A DNA stretch of 64,000 bases, taken from contig VWPU01004543.1 in NCBI GenBank assembly GCA_013398955.1, positions 62,001 to 126,000 of the forward strand, written 5' to 3'. Of the stretch, positions 20,648-34,100 are shown piece by piece. The stretch's first letter is position 1; every line of letters starts with the position of its first letter. The DNA comes from Callaeas wilsoni (Eukaryota > Chordata > Aves > Passeriformes > Callaeidae). The notes under the pieces were generated by a model. That model was not told the DNA's origin and made no database searches. It saw only the letters and a list, made by a program, of their open reading frames with translations. Made by a program: the position numbers and the translations under genes.

Positions 20648-23600
20648 CATGCTGTCTTCTGCACGGTGAGAGAAGCTGTGCAATGAGAAATTGGTGCAGC
20701 CAGCAGAGGGCAATGAAGGTCAGTTTTTAAAGAAGTTACATAAAACAATCTCAAAGTGGTCGAAAATGTAGGGCAAAAAGGTCAAACGAGCATGTTGTGA
20801 ACTTCTGCTATACATCCATTACGACTAATTAGTATGAGACCCAAGTGAACCCTTGTGGTCATGTGATCTATAAACCTCCTTTTTAATGGCCACATTAAAC
20901 AATGCAGTTCCTTATTTATGACAATGGAGTTAATAGTCGTTTCAACAGGGGGAAAGAACCCAATAAAAATTATACTCTTCTAAAATAGGACAAACAGCTT
21001 AAACCAATAGCCAATAAACACACATCTCCTCATATAAATTCTATTTTATTGGTCTGTTCTGGACAGCAGTTGTTTTGTTTAAGTTGATAACAGGTCATTT
21101 TTCCCAAGACAATTAGGTGCTTGGATGAAAAAGAGAGAGGTCCAGAGAAGCCAGCTGTTGCTCAGATCAGACAAAAAAAATATGCTTCTCTCAGTCAGAC
21201 TCAAAGCTCTTTATCACAGCTCTTCATCCCATATGCTAGGAATAATATGAATTTATAGTAAAGAACAACCTTTTTTGACTTGGGTGACATCTGCTGGGGA
21301 TGTAACTTTTATCTAGGCACTTGGGCAATCCAGGAGAAAACAAGCTGTAAGTATTATTTGCCTCTGACAGTCTGGGCAACATCTTTTTGAGCCTAATTGT
21401 ACTCTAGGTGCCAAAATTTTTAAAACTGGTCTCTTGATATTGCTACGCTAACCAAAGAACAGCTTAATAGCAGGAAATGCCTGGACTGTTAGTGGGAAAT
21501 TGTATTTATTTATTCTGTGGAAGATCCTAAAGGCACCCTTCAGGAGTGGGACCCTGTTGCAGCTCTGCTGTGCTGCAGAGGAAAGCTCCTGTGTGCTATA
21601 GACCTGGATTTCTCTGCTGTGTGTGTCACACCAGCTTGGCTATCCCAGGCGTGTCACTTGGCTTTCTGGGCTGAGCTTCCTGCCTCAAAAAACGATTAGT
21701 AATTGCTGCAATATGAACTGTCGTGACTGAAAAGACTATATAAATCTTGGTTGTATTTTGATACAGGATAGAAGAGAGAAAGCAATACTGCTGTTATGAA
21801 TGCTGTAAGTCCAAGAGAAAGGTCCGGGGCTGTTTAAGTGAAATGAATTATCTTTGCCTCTCAAACTTTCAGCAGAAACTGGGAGCTATAACTGTCCTGG
21901 TGAAATTCCTGTCTTACCATTCAGAGTAACAGAGTCTGGCAAGTATACCACAGGACTCTAGGCAAAAGAAAAGAATACTCCTTGTAAAAATGAAAAAAAA
22001 AACTGACAAAAGAAAACCTTGTAATGATGATGTGAAATTCAAATACTCATGAGAAGGAAGAGCAAACTCCCAGAGGAAGAGGAGGGGTGAGCCACCCACC
22101 TTGTGTTCCCAGCAGAGGTTCCCAGGTGGGATGAAATTGGCTGTGGTAAGTGCCCTAATGTTCCTGGCTATTAACAGCAATGGTAATTATAACAAAAGCT
22201 CTTAGTGTCGGAGTGTACTTATTTCAGAAAGAGCACAGGACATGTTACATGGTGTTGGACACAATAAGCAAATGTTAATAAGTACATGTTTGCATATGAG
22301 ATAATTGCTGCTTCTGGGTTTTTATGATGTCTCATCAGCTGACATCCAGAAGTCTGGCTGGCGCCAGATAGGACGCCAGCTGCGATCTACCTGGAAAGAT
22401 GGCAAATATTTGTCTTGGGGCTGATGAGGTGGATTTCAGTCATGGCTCTCTGTCCTCATCAAGAGAATTGTGGCAGAGGTAGTGGGTGTGTTTGAACCCT
22501 GTTAAATCTTCTTTCAATGGCTGCTGTGTTTTGCTTTTTCACTTGTCTGATCATTCTAATGCAACCAAGAAGTTATGTCCATGTGAGCACAACCAAAGTG
22601 CAACTAGAGTGGCTCTGCTCAGGGCTAGAGATGTTGCCAGGGGCACAATATTCCCGGGAGAGTAAGAGCCAGTCCCCTTGAAGAAGGAGTCGTTGGGGCT
22701 TCTTTTCGACAAATGGAGTCTCCTGCAGGTGTGCAGTGGAGGGCAGCCTGCCTGCACTTTCCCTCTGCTGGGGCTGACTTCTCTCCTGGGTCGTGGGGGC
22801 CAGCTGAGGATTTCAGGAGTGCAGAGTTGCCCCAGTTTAGCTGCTGTGCAGTGTTTTAATGGAGTCAGTGCACTGTAATGCAGCAGCACTTCTGCCAGGC
22901 TGACGTACTCTGCCAACGCAGATTAAGTGAAATCAGTGAGCACAATAGTTGTAGGCAAGTCACAAATAAATTATATTCATAGGCTTTAAATATTTTATTA
23001 TTTTTTTCCCTGAGGCTAAGAGGGGTGGTAATTCAGTCTCCTATGTCTCTCCCACAACACAGACTTTCACCCAGCTACTCCTAACAATTTGAGGGCAGAT
23101 TTTAAACCTTAAAGAAAAATGTCAGCAGTCATCGTTACCTACTTAAGTGTGTAAAATAAAAATCCCTATATCCTCACCCATTAAATTAATCTCTAGGTGG
23201 TTTTATTTCACTTTCCTGTGTTGAACTGTAGGAGAAAGAGAAAATTGCTAAAATATTTTTTGTCTCTTTTTTTTCCTTTTTTTTGAGGTGTTCACATATT
23301 AGAGTAAAATGAAAGCAGTAATCAAGGAATAGTCAACCTTCCTTAGTGTTCCTCCCCTCACACCCATTTTTTTCCACAGCCAGACCAGCATCAGCTGTTT
23401 GGAGGAGGGACTGGACAGGCAGCTCCAAGAAAGGTGGTTCATAGCCAGGGGAGTGTGGCAGTGGCATCCTGGGACCCCTCCAGCAGGGCATGGATGAGAT
23501 GGAAGGCAGCTGAGCCCTGCATGAGCTCATTGCGTGGGTATTTAATCACGGCAGGGCTTTGTGGCTGGTCATATATCATCACCTTTGAGCTGCATGCAAA

Positions 23601-24940
23601 TCAGATACTATGGCCAGGCAGCCCCTGTGCCCAGCTTTTCACAAGAGAGCCCGTAACAGTAAAGTATGAATAGTATTTTGAAGTCCTACGAGTTTATGAC
23701 AAAAGTGCAAGTGTTGAAAGCATTGGGAAGCATACTTGGAAGAAACTGACAGTTTGAAGCTTTCCAAAAAGCAAGATTAAAAGTTTTAAAACTTGTGACA
23801 GAATCACAGATTCTTGAGGTTTATTTCTTTCTCTACCATCCTTACTTTGGCCTGGGTGAATGACAGCCCATCTCTGTTTTAGATGTGGAGAGTATTTTCT
23901 TGAATCCTTTTAAAACTAATCAAAAAAGTCTTATTCTTAGCACTTACTTTCCCTTTGAAATATAATATTAAGATTCTTTACTCATAGGAACTAGGTTATG
24001 CATTTTAAAGAGAGGAAGAGAAAATAGCGGAATAAATAATAATAGAATATATAAAAAAGAATTACTGATTATTTTTTATTCAAATACCTGAAAATGAAAG
24101 CTTAATTTTTTTAAAGCCATTTTGTGCCACTGCAGCCACAGTAAAAGGCATTTAATTGAATAAGGTAGAATAACAAAAATATCCAGAAGAACAGTTGATC
24201 AGAGAAATGAAAAAATTATTCTGTTCTCTATATTAGGGAAAAATGAAATTGAGAGTGATGATAAAAACGTCTTAAGGGAACCGATTTGTTAACACTGGAA
24301 ATTTAACTTTTAGAATGTTTTTCATCTTTAAAAAAAAAATGCTTACTGCTGTACAAGAATCAGCTACAGCATTTTTACTGTTTTCAACAAGAAAATTATA
24401 TGGTTTGCAAGTGGAAAAAACAAGACATAGAGAGGTAAAAATATTTTGTAACCATTCCACAATAGGTTGAATTAGAGATTTTAAACCTGGCAATACTCAT
24501 AGTCAAACATAATCAGTTTATTTGCAGGTAACTGGAATTTGTTTGTGTAAAGAATTCCCTATAATCTCCTACAGAAAGCAGCAATGCATTCATTCTTTAA
24601 AATGAAACTGCATGCTCTTGGTTTAGGTTTACTATGTTTTACAACATACCTTTACATTAAAGAAGTTTTGTGTTTCTTAATAGGGAATTATAACGTTTTC
24701 TTAGCTGAGAGGAATTGCTCACTTTCTGCTAAAAAAGGTCAAAAATAAACTGGAAATTTCCATGTTGATAAGAAAGCCTGAAACCAAAAAATATTATACA
24801 TGAGGTAATGCAAAATGCATGTTGCTGTGACAGGCTCTTAGCCAGAGCTGTTCTGCGCTGATCCTACCTTTTTTCTCCCCTGCTCTCTCCTTTCCCATCT
24901 TTTTCTTCTTTCCCATTCTTCAATGCTCCAAACCTAAAGA
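20648..24940. other. Non-coding stretch, nothing assignable
   Basis: No gene or confident repeat is seen. A palindromic CTGGCGCCAG lies near 22359. The minus frame at 22551-22916 (121 codons) and the plus frame at 22678-22878 are GC-richer but lack motifs. A minus-strand segment at about 24344-24487 is open with a GCA|GTAAGC donor-like end; the evidence is too weak for a call. Confidence 0.45.
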
Positions 24941-25157
24941 TGGCCAGATATGAAATGCTGCCAGTCACGACTCCTAAGCTTCAAAAGGATCTCTCATCGG
25001 CAGAGACAGAGGCTCTTTTGTGTAGCTTTTGGAAGTGGCTCTGTCTGCTTCCGCGCAGGCAGGGAACTCCGGAGCTTCTCTTCACTCCAGCCCCTCAATG
25101 CACCATCTGGATGTTGGAGGGATTTTTGTGTATCTTTCCCCCGAGGTTTCAGGCGAG
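24941..25157 (+). other. Candidate exon-like segment (possible UTR or non-coding RNA exon)
   Basis: A long pyrimidine tract (24864-24926, mostly C and T) precedes AACCTAAAG|ATGGCCAG, and a good donor GGCGAG|GTAAGC follows 25157. The segment keeps about eight CpGs (for example TTCCGCGCAGG near 25050) against a CpG-poor background. An ATG opens a 73-codon frame whose stop spans the donor, so it is not a classical internal coding exon. No protein family is recognised. The boundaries are a guess from splice-like signals. Confidence 0.22.
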
Positions 25158-28100
25158 GTAAGCCTGCAGTCAGTGTGATGGTCTGCAGGGAGACGTTATT
25201 CTAAATGAATGAATACAAAGAAATGGGCCTCTGCATTTCGGTCCATCTCCCCAAAAGGTACTTTTGGCCATATGTTTTTCTAGCTCAGAGTAGTCTTAAA
25301 ACTACAGGAAACACGCTAAATTTGTGCTGGGAATTCATCACCAAATGGATGCATCACCATGGGTACTGTAACAGAAAAAATGTGAAAACCGAATTAAACA
25401 GAGATAATGCTAAAATATTTAGTTTAATACTATTGTCACTGGTTTCTGAAGGTCAGGAAATACTACTGTGCTTTCTGAGAGGTGTCTGGGATTTTATAGG
25501 AACTGTCAGCTTGATTTCACAAGGCTTTGCTCTAATTTTTTGTGTCCTGGTCTGTGAAAATGTGAGTGCAAAGTTCTGCTATACCGACAGGTCAGTTAAT
25601 ACCACTTAGCAAGGGGCAGACAATGTGTCAAGTGCAAGAGCCAGGGAGAGGTGACCCTTGTATTTTGAGCAAGTGATACAAATTGGGTGAGAAGGCATCA
25701 TAAGAACAGCCACAGTCAGTCAAACCTCTGATGTGTTTAATTCAGTACTTTGTAAGCTAAGGTGGCTAGCAGAGAATACTTAGCAAGAAGATAAAGCATA
25801 GTGTAAATACAGAAGCTGTCTTTCTGTAATAAAGCTCATGAGCTGGGACAGAGGGAAGAGAGTCACTGACTGAGGCTGTGAAAATCCTTCTGCATCTCTT
25901 GCGGAACAGAGTTTAGATTGCCCCTGATTTACTCCTATGCAGAAAGATAATGTTTCTCAATGGCTTTGCAAACGGCTAACCTTGCATTTACTTTCTCTCT
26001 GCTTTCTGGCAGCTGAAGTTTAGCACTGCTGCTCTCTGGGGCCAGAGGCTCCTCGAGGCAGGTGCAGTGTCTTTCTGTGTGTCAGCAGCAGAGTGCCAGT
26101 TCTCCCTGGGGCTTTCACATACTCAGATTCACCGCTGTTTCTTCCACTTCACAGATCCAGAAGACCTTACCTCTGGCCAGTGGTTCACGGTATCCATGCC
26201 TCTCTAGATCTTGTGACTGAAGATTCGGTTTTGATGTCAGCATAAGGACTGGAATTGTATGAGTGAAGTTGACAGCTTTCTATAGTGACTTAGATGTGAT
26301 TACTGATCGCTAATAAAGCTGGGCATACATTTTTGAGAAAGAAGCAATGATCAAGAAAGAAAACTCTCCTGGGGAGCTCTTATACCCTTCCTCGTGGATC
26401 TGAGGGATCTGTGAAACTGTAAAGCTGGTGAGCACTTCAGCTCCCCTGCTCAAAGAGGAGGTATACAGGCATGAAAAGTTTCTCGCACAGTTTCTTGGGT
26501 TATTATAACATTTTTTGCATGTGTGTTTCATGAGTGGAAGCACTTTGGGATGTACTTTCCAGTATTTTAACTAAAGGGGAATCTAAAAATGGTGTACTAT
26601 GAGTTACCTTTTAAAAGTAGGTCTACATGCTCTAAGAAAATGCTCCTGGTACATTTCACCATTGAAAACAAAAGATCATACTGAGTCTAAATCAGCAGAA
26701 CCATTTTACACCTTGTGGCTAAAAGATTTTAAGGGCACACAAAGGCACCACTGAAGGCAGAGCTGAGCAGTACAGCAAGCAGAGGGTTTGCTGACAGTGC
26801 ACTGTACAGCAGGTAAAAGATGGTGCAGCTCTTTCCTCTTCCCTAGGCAGCACTCCAGCATATTAACATCTTTTATTCAGCATTTAAGAAGACCATAGCT
26901 GTGTCATGGCTGCATTTCTGGGTAATGCCATTCTGACATTACCTCAGGGTAGAAATGCTTTAACTGTAACACAAATGTACCTTACAATAATGGAAAATCC
27001 TTTTGCAAGATGGAGAGTAATGCACTCCAAACAGAGGAGCTACTCTGGTGGCCCCAAGCTGATATGTCCCAGGGCAGCCAGAAAGATGAATACACAACAG
27101 CAGCAATATTTTACAATAATTTACATGAAAACTCCCCAGAATAACAGAACTGGGGGCTACTTTGAAAACAGACAAGATTTCTTTTTTTTCCTAACATTAA
27201 TGATACTGAAATATTTTGTGTAAGAATTTAATTGAAACTACATGTCTCCTGGAGAAAAATAATCCATATTTATCCCTTCCTTTTCCCTCCATTGCCATTT
27301 GGAGGAATCTCTTCTTCATCAGGAGGCTCTATGCAAATGGTAAAGCTGCTTCATAAGTACAGGATACAGAAGGAATATCAATTTTCCTTCTGATATATCT
27401 CACTGGCCAAAGTAAATGAGAGCTTTCCCCCACTGCTTTCACTGTGACAGATTTGTAGGTGGATGCATGGAAAAACCACTGAGAGTGTGTTACCTTTATA
27501 GTGTAAAACGGCTGAGGACCATTTTGAAAGGTGGTTAAGGCCACAACGTGTTGTTTAGCAGCACCTTGGAGCCAAGGAGTCTCTCTCTCTGTGACTCAGC
27601 TCCTCCCAGGTACGTGCCTTGGCTGTCTTCCCACTCTGCAGCAATACCTGGTCATGCACCAGCCGCTGCAAGATGTCCCTGCATATCCATGGGGTGCAAC
27701 CATGGGGACAGAGGCTGTGGGGGTGCTGAGCCATGTCACATGCTGTCTGGACAACTGAGGAGCCTGGTGGAGGGTAGGGATATGGGGAAGAGAAGTACTG
27801 CAGAATGCAGTAGTCTCACATTTTCCACAGTCTGAGTGTTACTTTAAAGCAAAGGCTCAGGTGTACCCTGCACGTGGCCCCAAGCATCAGAGCCTCCTGA
27901 AGGTACTCCTCCCTCCACCTTCTTTTCTCTCAAAAAATAGAAAATAATTATTAACTAGCAGAGGATGTTGCCAAGCACGGGAATTTCAAATACTTACAAG
28001 ATCTCTATGACACAGACAATTGTGGCCCAGCTCAGAGCAGTCTGGGAAAAACAGTCTGTGGATGCCATTGCAAGGAGATGTGGAAGGGCCATTGGACACC

Positions 28101-31100
28101 AACAGGCAGTACCTCCATATGCATATGCAAATAGCCTGAGACAAAGCAGCCAAAACAATTTACTGCTTTTGCCTCCACGTTAAGGACATGGAGTGGGAGG
28201 CTGGAGGCATGTAATATCTGATCCACGTGATGCTCGCTGCAGAGGAGCCAGGAGTTAGTACCATCTCTGTGGCCTAGGCAGCAGAGGGATATTCTGGGAA
28301 CCAGCTGCAATGGCTTATGTGGTTGAGCTTGTTAGACTTTAGAGCAGTGAGGTTTTCTTGTTTCTTGATTCCCAGTGTTTTAATCCAAATTTGCAGGTCT
28401 TTGCAACAGTGACCTACAGATCTCTACCAAAATGAATGCAATCCCTTCTGCTTTCAGGCAAAAGAGAAGTTTGGTGATCTCCTACTGCAATCTTGCTTTT
28501 TATTATAGGAGTAATTGCCCTGACCTAGCAACTCTGATGCCTTTTGTATTTACCCAAGTTTTGCACACTTGAATGATAATGCAAACTCAGGCACAGAGCT
28601 ATAAACTATGGAGCCTCTTGTATTTTTTTTCAAACATCACAGGTCACATTGCTGTCTGCTTTTCCTCTCATTTGTGGGACTCCTTGTGCTGAGAACACGG
28701 CCTTGGAGATTTTTGCCTTAGGTCTCTTGTGGTATATTTGATTCCTCATTGTGTTCACAATGACAGAGCCCCTTTCAAGATTCAGTCTGAACTGGTGAAT
28801 TTTTTGCCTGTAATATTCCAGTTGCTTTGTAAAGGCTGACTTCAGGGACTTGCCATAGACTAGCGAGGTGAGTATTTGTCCTCAGTTCCTAGGAATTATT
28901 AACAGGGCCTCCTCATGTCTCAGCCACAAAACTTCATGATCAGATCCAAGTCTGACAGAGCTCCTTTTACAGGTTACATGATAAAACCTCTACAGGCAAA
29001 AAGGAGCCCAGGAGCATGATGGCAGGCAGGAGAACCCCATAAACCAGTCAGGGAAGGAGTCATGGTCTCTCCCAGGGCTGTCTCAGCAGTGGCTTCAGCC
29101 CCATGTGCCGGGGATGACACCCAACCCTGATGATAGCTGCTCCCCAGACCACTTTTTGGACAGAGGGGCACACTGCCTAGGGGTATGGGACAAATTACAG
29201 GAGGCAGGGGAAGAGTATTTTGGGATCATTTAAGATTTACTGTGAGAGGTTTAGGGGAGGGAAAGAGAGGGATAAAGGCATGTTTGGAAGGAAGAAATGT
29301 CTGGGAAAATAGTCAAGGCTGGTTGCAGGTAAATAGGCTGATGGTCATTGGGCTTTTGCGGGTATCCTCTGTCCCTGCCCAGCTCATTCTGTCTCATTCT
29401 GTCCCACCTTCTCATTAACCAAATTTCTAACTATCTTCCCTTGTGAGGGGACTGCCTGCTGTGTGCATGTGTGTTGGGAGGTCTGCATGACAGTAGCTGG
29501 AGCCAGGCCATGGTCAAGTGAACCACATAACTGTGATGCCAGCAGTCACACAGAGAGTGTACAGTGTTTAATAGCTAGCAGATACTAAACTAGTCTAGCC
29601 AGTAAGTTGAATAACTGTCTTGGGAGCCAGATATCAGCCTTTTTTCCCTCCATCTTCTTTTAGAAGTCATTCTTACATGGAGTACAGCACTCAATTTGCT
29701 CCAGTATAATGTCATAACCAACCCCTTATTAATAAAAATCTGTTGAAAACTTCATTTGATAAACAGCGTTGTAATAAAAAGCTGCCTTTTGAGTCTTTCT
29801 GACTCTTCCCTGTTTTGAAGGCACCTGCTGCTAGCAAATAAAATGTGAAACCTTTCTTTGACGCTTATTCTGATGTCTACACTGTTTTAGTGTTTCAACT
29901 GGCTTTCCAGCATTTTCACTGCCTGTTTGGTCCTAGCAATAGGTGTTGATCTGCCATCCTTTGAACCCTAAGTGTGACAGTTGATACACGCACAGGGACA
30001 AGCATTGCTTCACTTCGGCATGAGACAAAAAGCGTTTCTAACTGGCTTGCACTAAAGCTTCTTATGAAAGTAGCTCCTCAGAAAGTGCCTTTTCTTGCCT
30101 ACTATTTTTTCTTGGTGGAGCAGGTCCAGGATAAAACACATAATTAAAACTTATCATGCCTCAATCACTTGAGGGCAAATTATCCAGATAAGTATTTTGG
30201 TTTTACTAGTGGGTAAGTGGGTAAATTTGGTATTTCCTGTGACATAATCCAAATTTATGGCAGCAGACTTATTTGTGTGCCAGATCATGTACAGGGTGCA
30301 GTCAATTTGGTGCCACAGCTTTTTCTAAAGATGATTCATATCAGACTTATAAACATAACACATTATCACATCAAACGATGTCTAATATCTATTCTTGGAA
30401 ATGAAAAAGAGTGATGAGATAAGGACTGTAACAGAACATCACAGATTTCAGGAAATTAGTTCTTTTTCACTTTAAGTCAGAAGCTAGATTTCTTTAGGCC
30501 TATATATATACATATCCCCAAAGATCTCTCAGAAAATTATTCTTATACTCTTTCACATTTAATATGATTTTTTTAAACAATATCCTGTGGTATTGACCCG
30601 TCATACCTGAACGGAAAAACTAAAACGACTTAACTGCAGAAAACTTTTATCTAAGACAGGCACATGGTAGGTGGATCCCATAAGAGTCAGATGTGGGAGT
30701 TAAGATACAGACAGACCTGAAAAGAGAACTGTATATTGTGGAGTTAAAATCAAACCAAGCACAACCTTGATTCAATAGAATTGACTCATTTCGAGGCAGA
30801 CATAGGTTATGCAAATAATCCTGGTCAACATAATTTCTGAAAATATCATATTCTATCCAACTCATGATAAGGCAGCACTGAAAGACAGAAATTGCTTTGA
30901 TTTATTTTAACTATAAGCTGATGCACTGCTATTAATAGAGGAGTATTAATACTCTCCTCACCAGAGAGTGTTCTCAACTTGGTACATGCACAAAACCCCT
31001 CTTGGAAGACCACTGTTAGCATTTCATTCGCTGTTCAGCACGTGAAGCAGCCTTTCTGACTCTGCAGTGTGCAAACTTTTTATGGAAGAACACATTACTT

Positions 31101-34100
31101 ATGCTGTCAGATTTCTGTGTTATTCTTCATTAAGTGGTTCCACAGGAAGGGCTGAAATACAGATTAAGGTTATCTGTATTTTTGCCATACTTCCTAGTAC
31201 TTGACTTTGCTATATGTGTAATATTTTGAGGTGATCATGCATATGTGAATGTACCAGGGGATTCCAGCAGATATCCTTTTTCAGGCTGCATCCAAGACAA
31301 ATCCAACTATGTCCAAATTAACTTTTACTGTACAACATACAGCTGTGTACAACTCAGCTGTAATATCAAAGTATAAGCCTGAGTAATTGATTCTTGTGAT
31401 TGAGAGAAAACTATTATTGATGTTGGTGCATTTTCATGGGGAGGCTGAGAACTTGGTGAAGATTGCACTGTTTGTGGTATTCCTTCTGACTTTCTGCAGA
31501 TAAGAACCTGTCTTGCTAGAATGGCATCTTTGTTATTTCCTGTTAGATTATCCCCATCCGAACTTCAACTTTTTTTTCTCTGCAACTGTAAGCCATGCAA
31601 CTAAAGAGGCAATGAAGGAAGAAGTTGAACTACTCTTCAGGCTTTCCATGCTAACACATTACTCCAGAATTTATAGCAAAAAAATTAATCCCACCCCTGC
31701 AAATTGTCACCTTCTTTTCCCTAACATTTTAGAAATATTACTAAATCTTCTGTTTAGATAGCAGATGCCACCCACTAACATGCAGAAAAAACTCCAGTGT
31801 AGAGTTCTAGCTCAGACTCTACTCCTCCTTCAGAGCTCTCACAAAGTATGCTGGCTTGTGTTTAAAGGAATGTATTGGAGTTTTGCATGAATAAAGACTT
31901 CATCTGAGTAAAGACTTCAGCTGAGGACTTTAGTCCTAAAATTAAAAGCATCTGTTTTGATGTAAAGGTAACATGATTATTGAAGCAAACTTTGATGACC
32001 AAAATTCTCAAGACTGAAATAAAATTAGTCTAAAATTTAGTTTACTGCCCAGAGTATAGCTAAGCAATCAGATCTCAAATGATTGGTCTCAACCTTTATT
32101 CAGCTTGAAAAACTGGCGGGATTTAAAGGCTAACAGCTTTAAAAGAAAACATTATAAGTTTACACTATTGATCATTACAGATGAATTGAGTAGTTACAAA
32201 AGATTTTGATATTTGATGTTGTGCTAAATATTACAGTATTTTTCTGAAGTTCAGGGTTATGAATGTTTCAAGTTCCTATATTGTAGAGGTCAGAAAAAGC
32301 AGGAGCAATCAGGTTAGTCTGCTTAGTACTACACCTTGAACAATATGCAGTGTATTTCTGTAACAAAATAATTTTCAGAATATATTCTTAAAGAATTTTT
32401 TACCATGAATATTTGAGAGATAAAAAACATTTTTTATGACCAAGATATTTTATTGTGACAGTGCTAAAAATCCTTTATTAGATTGGTCCTTGCTACGTCA
32501 GCTCTTTGGTTGTCTAGTAAACAAGGATGGAAAACAGTCCAAAAATATGCAAAAGGACAAATATCTTAAGAACAGACAATACACTATTACAGTTGGGCAG
32601 TGTTTGATAAGGTGTAGTGGCAATGAGATTCTGGGTGAAACAGAAACCAGTCTGTACCATGAGACATGTCTGTGGTTATTATGATGAAGATGATAATCTC
32701 TTTTGGAAAAAAATTTAGTACTAATACCAGTGAAGACAGGGCAGGAATTTAGAATTGTGGCTTAAGAGTACTGTTCACAGTAGAGTCACACTGGGAGATT
32801 TCAAATATGTGGGTAGAGGCAGTGATTCTTCTAGATGAACTTGTACTGAAACTATTTTTATTTCCCTAAAATTGTTTTGTAGTCACTTGTGAGAGTGGTT
32901 TCTCCAGATGCTTGTCAGAAGATCCCAAGTGGCTTTCTCCCTTTATATCTGGTTTTATTTGCCTTTTTTAAACATACAGGTCCTGAATGAAGTTCAATCT
33001 ATTGTCTCTGAAGTAGTGTCTCACTAAGTAGCAGGTCAGGGTACACCTGGTGCTCACTATCATGTGTTTTACATGTTTGCAGCATTTAAATAGTTGTTCC
33101 TTCAGTCTCTGCCCTGAAGATATTTCCCACCAAAATCAGGACTGTCTTACTCAAGCTGGGATGGGCGGTGGCCTTAGGTTAACGACTATGTAAAATTTGA
33201 TTCATTTCTTATTATACACTATGTCAGATTAGATGAGTAAGTTCATTATCCCCACAATTCTGTGAATTGTTTTAATAATAAGGAGCAATATTGTTGGCAG
33301 AACTGTGAGAAAATATCTGGGAAATAAAATTGTTTCTGTATAATGCAGTGCACACTACCAGTCCCAACCAACAGAAAACGTACATCTTCTGCATACCCAC
33401 TGCATAGCCCAGACATTTATCCTTGACAAAGTTCAGTTCCATTTTGTATATATACACACCTGTAGTTCATCCTGAGTCCAGATACTAGTCCTGATGAGCC
33501 CTTGGCTCATTGCCGGGCAGATGCCTGAGCTGGTGGGCTTAGGTAGAATCAGTTCTGGTCATTGCTGGGTTTCTGCTATGTGAGTACTCTCCCTCTATTG
33601 CATTGTGGGGCCAAGCCATGCCTGTTCCCTGTGGGAACAGACCTAGGGTGCTCAGATACTTTGGCACTTAGTGAGGGGTGGTCGCCATCGTGGTGCTGTT
33701 CAGACTGCAAGAGCTGGATTTGCTGGGTGGGCCCCCATCCTGCCTTGCTGAGGAGAAAGCTCAACTTCTGCATTGCACAGGAGTTTGCAGGCACAGAGGT
33801 GGGAGCAGGAGCTGTCAGAGTGTGGGTCAGGAGGTTAATGGTCTGCATGGCCCAGAGGTCAGGGCTCAGCCTGACTAGTCTAGGCACAAGCCCATCTTAA
33901 CTGGTAAACAGAGTTCCCTTCACTGTCACATTTATTTATATTTGGGCAAATTCTGCCAAGCATTCTAAACTAGCATTTTATACTTGCCTCTGGGAAGATG
34001 TTGAAAGCTTTCAGCTCCCATTAAACTCATGCTTTGCATAGGTATGGGTAAACCTTTAGTGCACTTTTCACTTCTCCAGTCTCAAGACCATAGGGAATAA

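Noticed and set aside
23796..23830. CR1-like start GAATCACAGATTCTTGAGG
   Set aside because: The following bases do not continue as CR1; too short to support.
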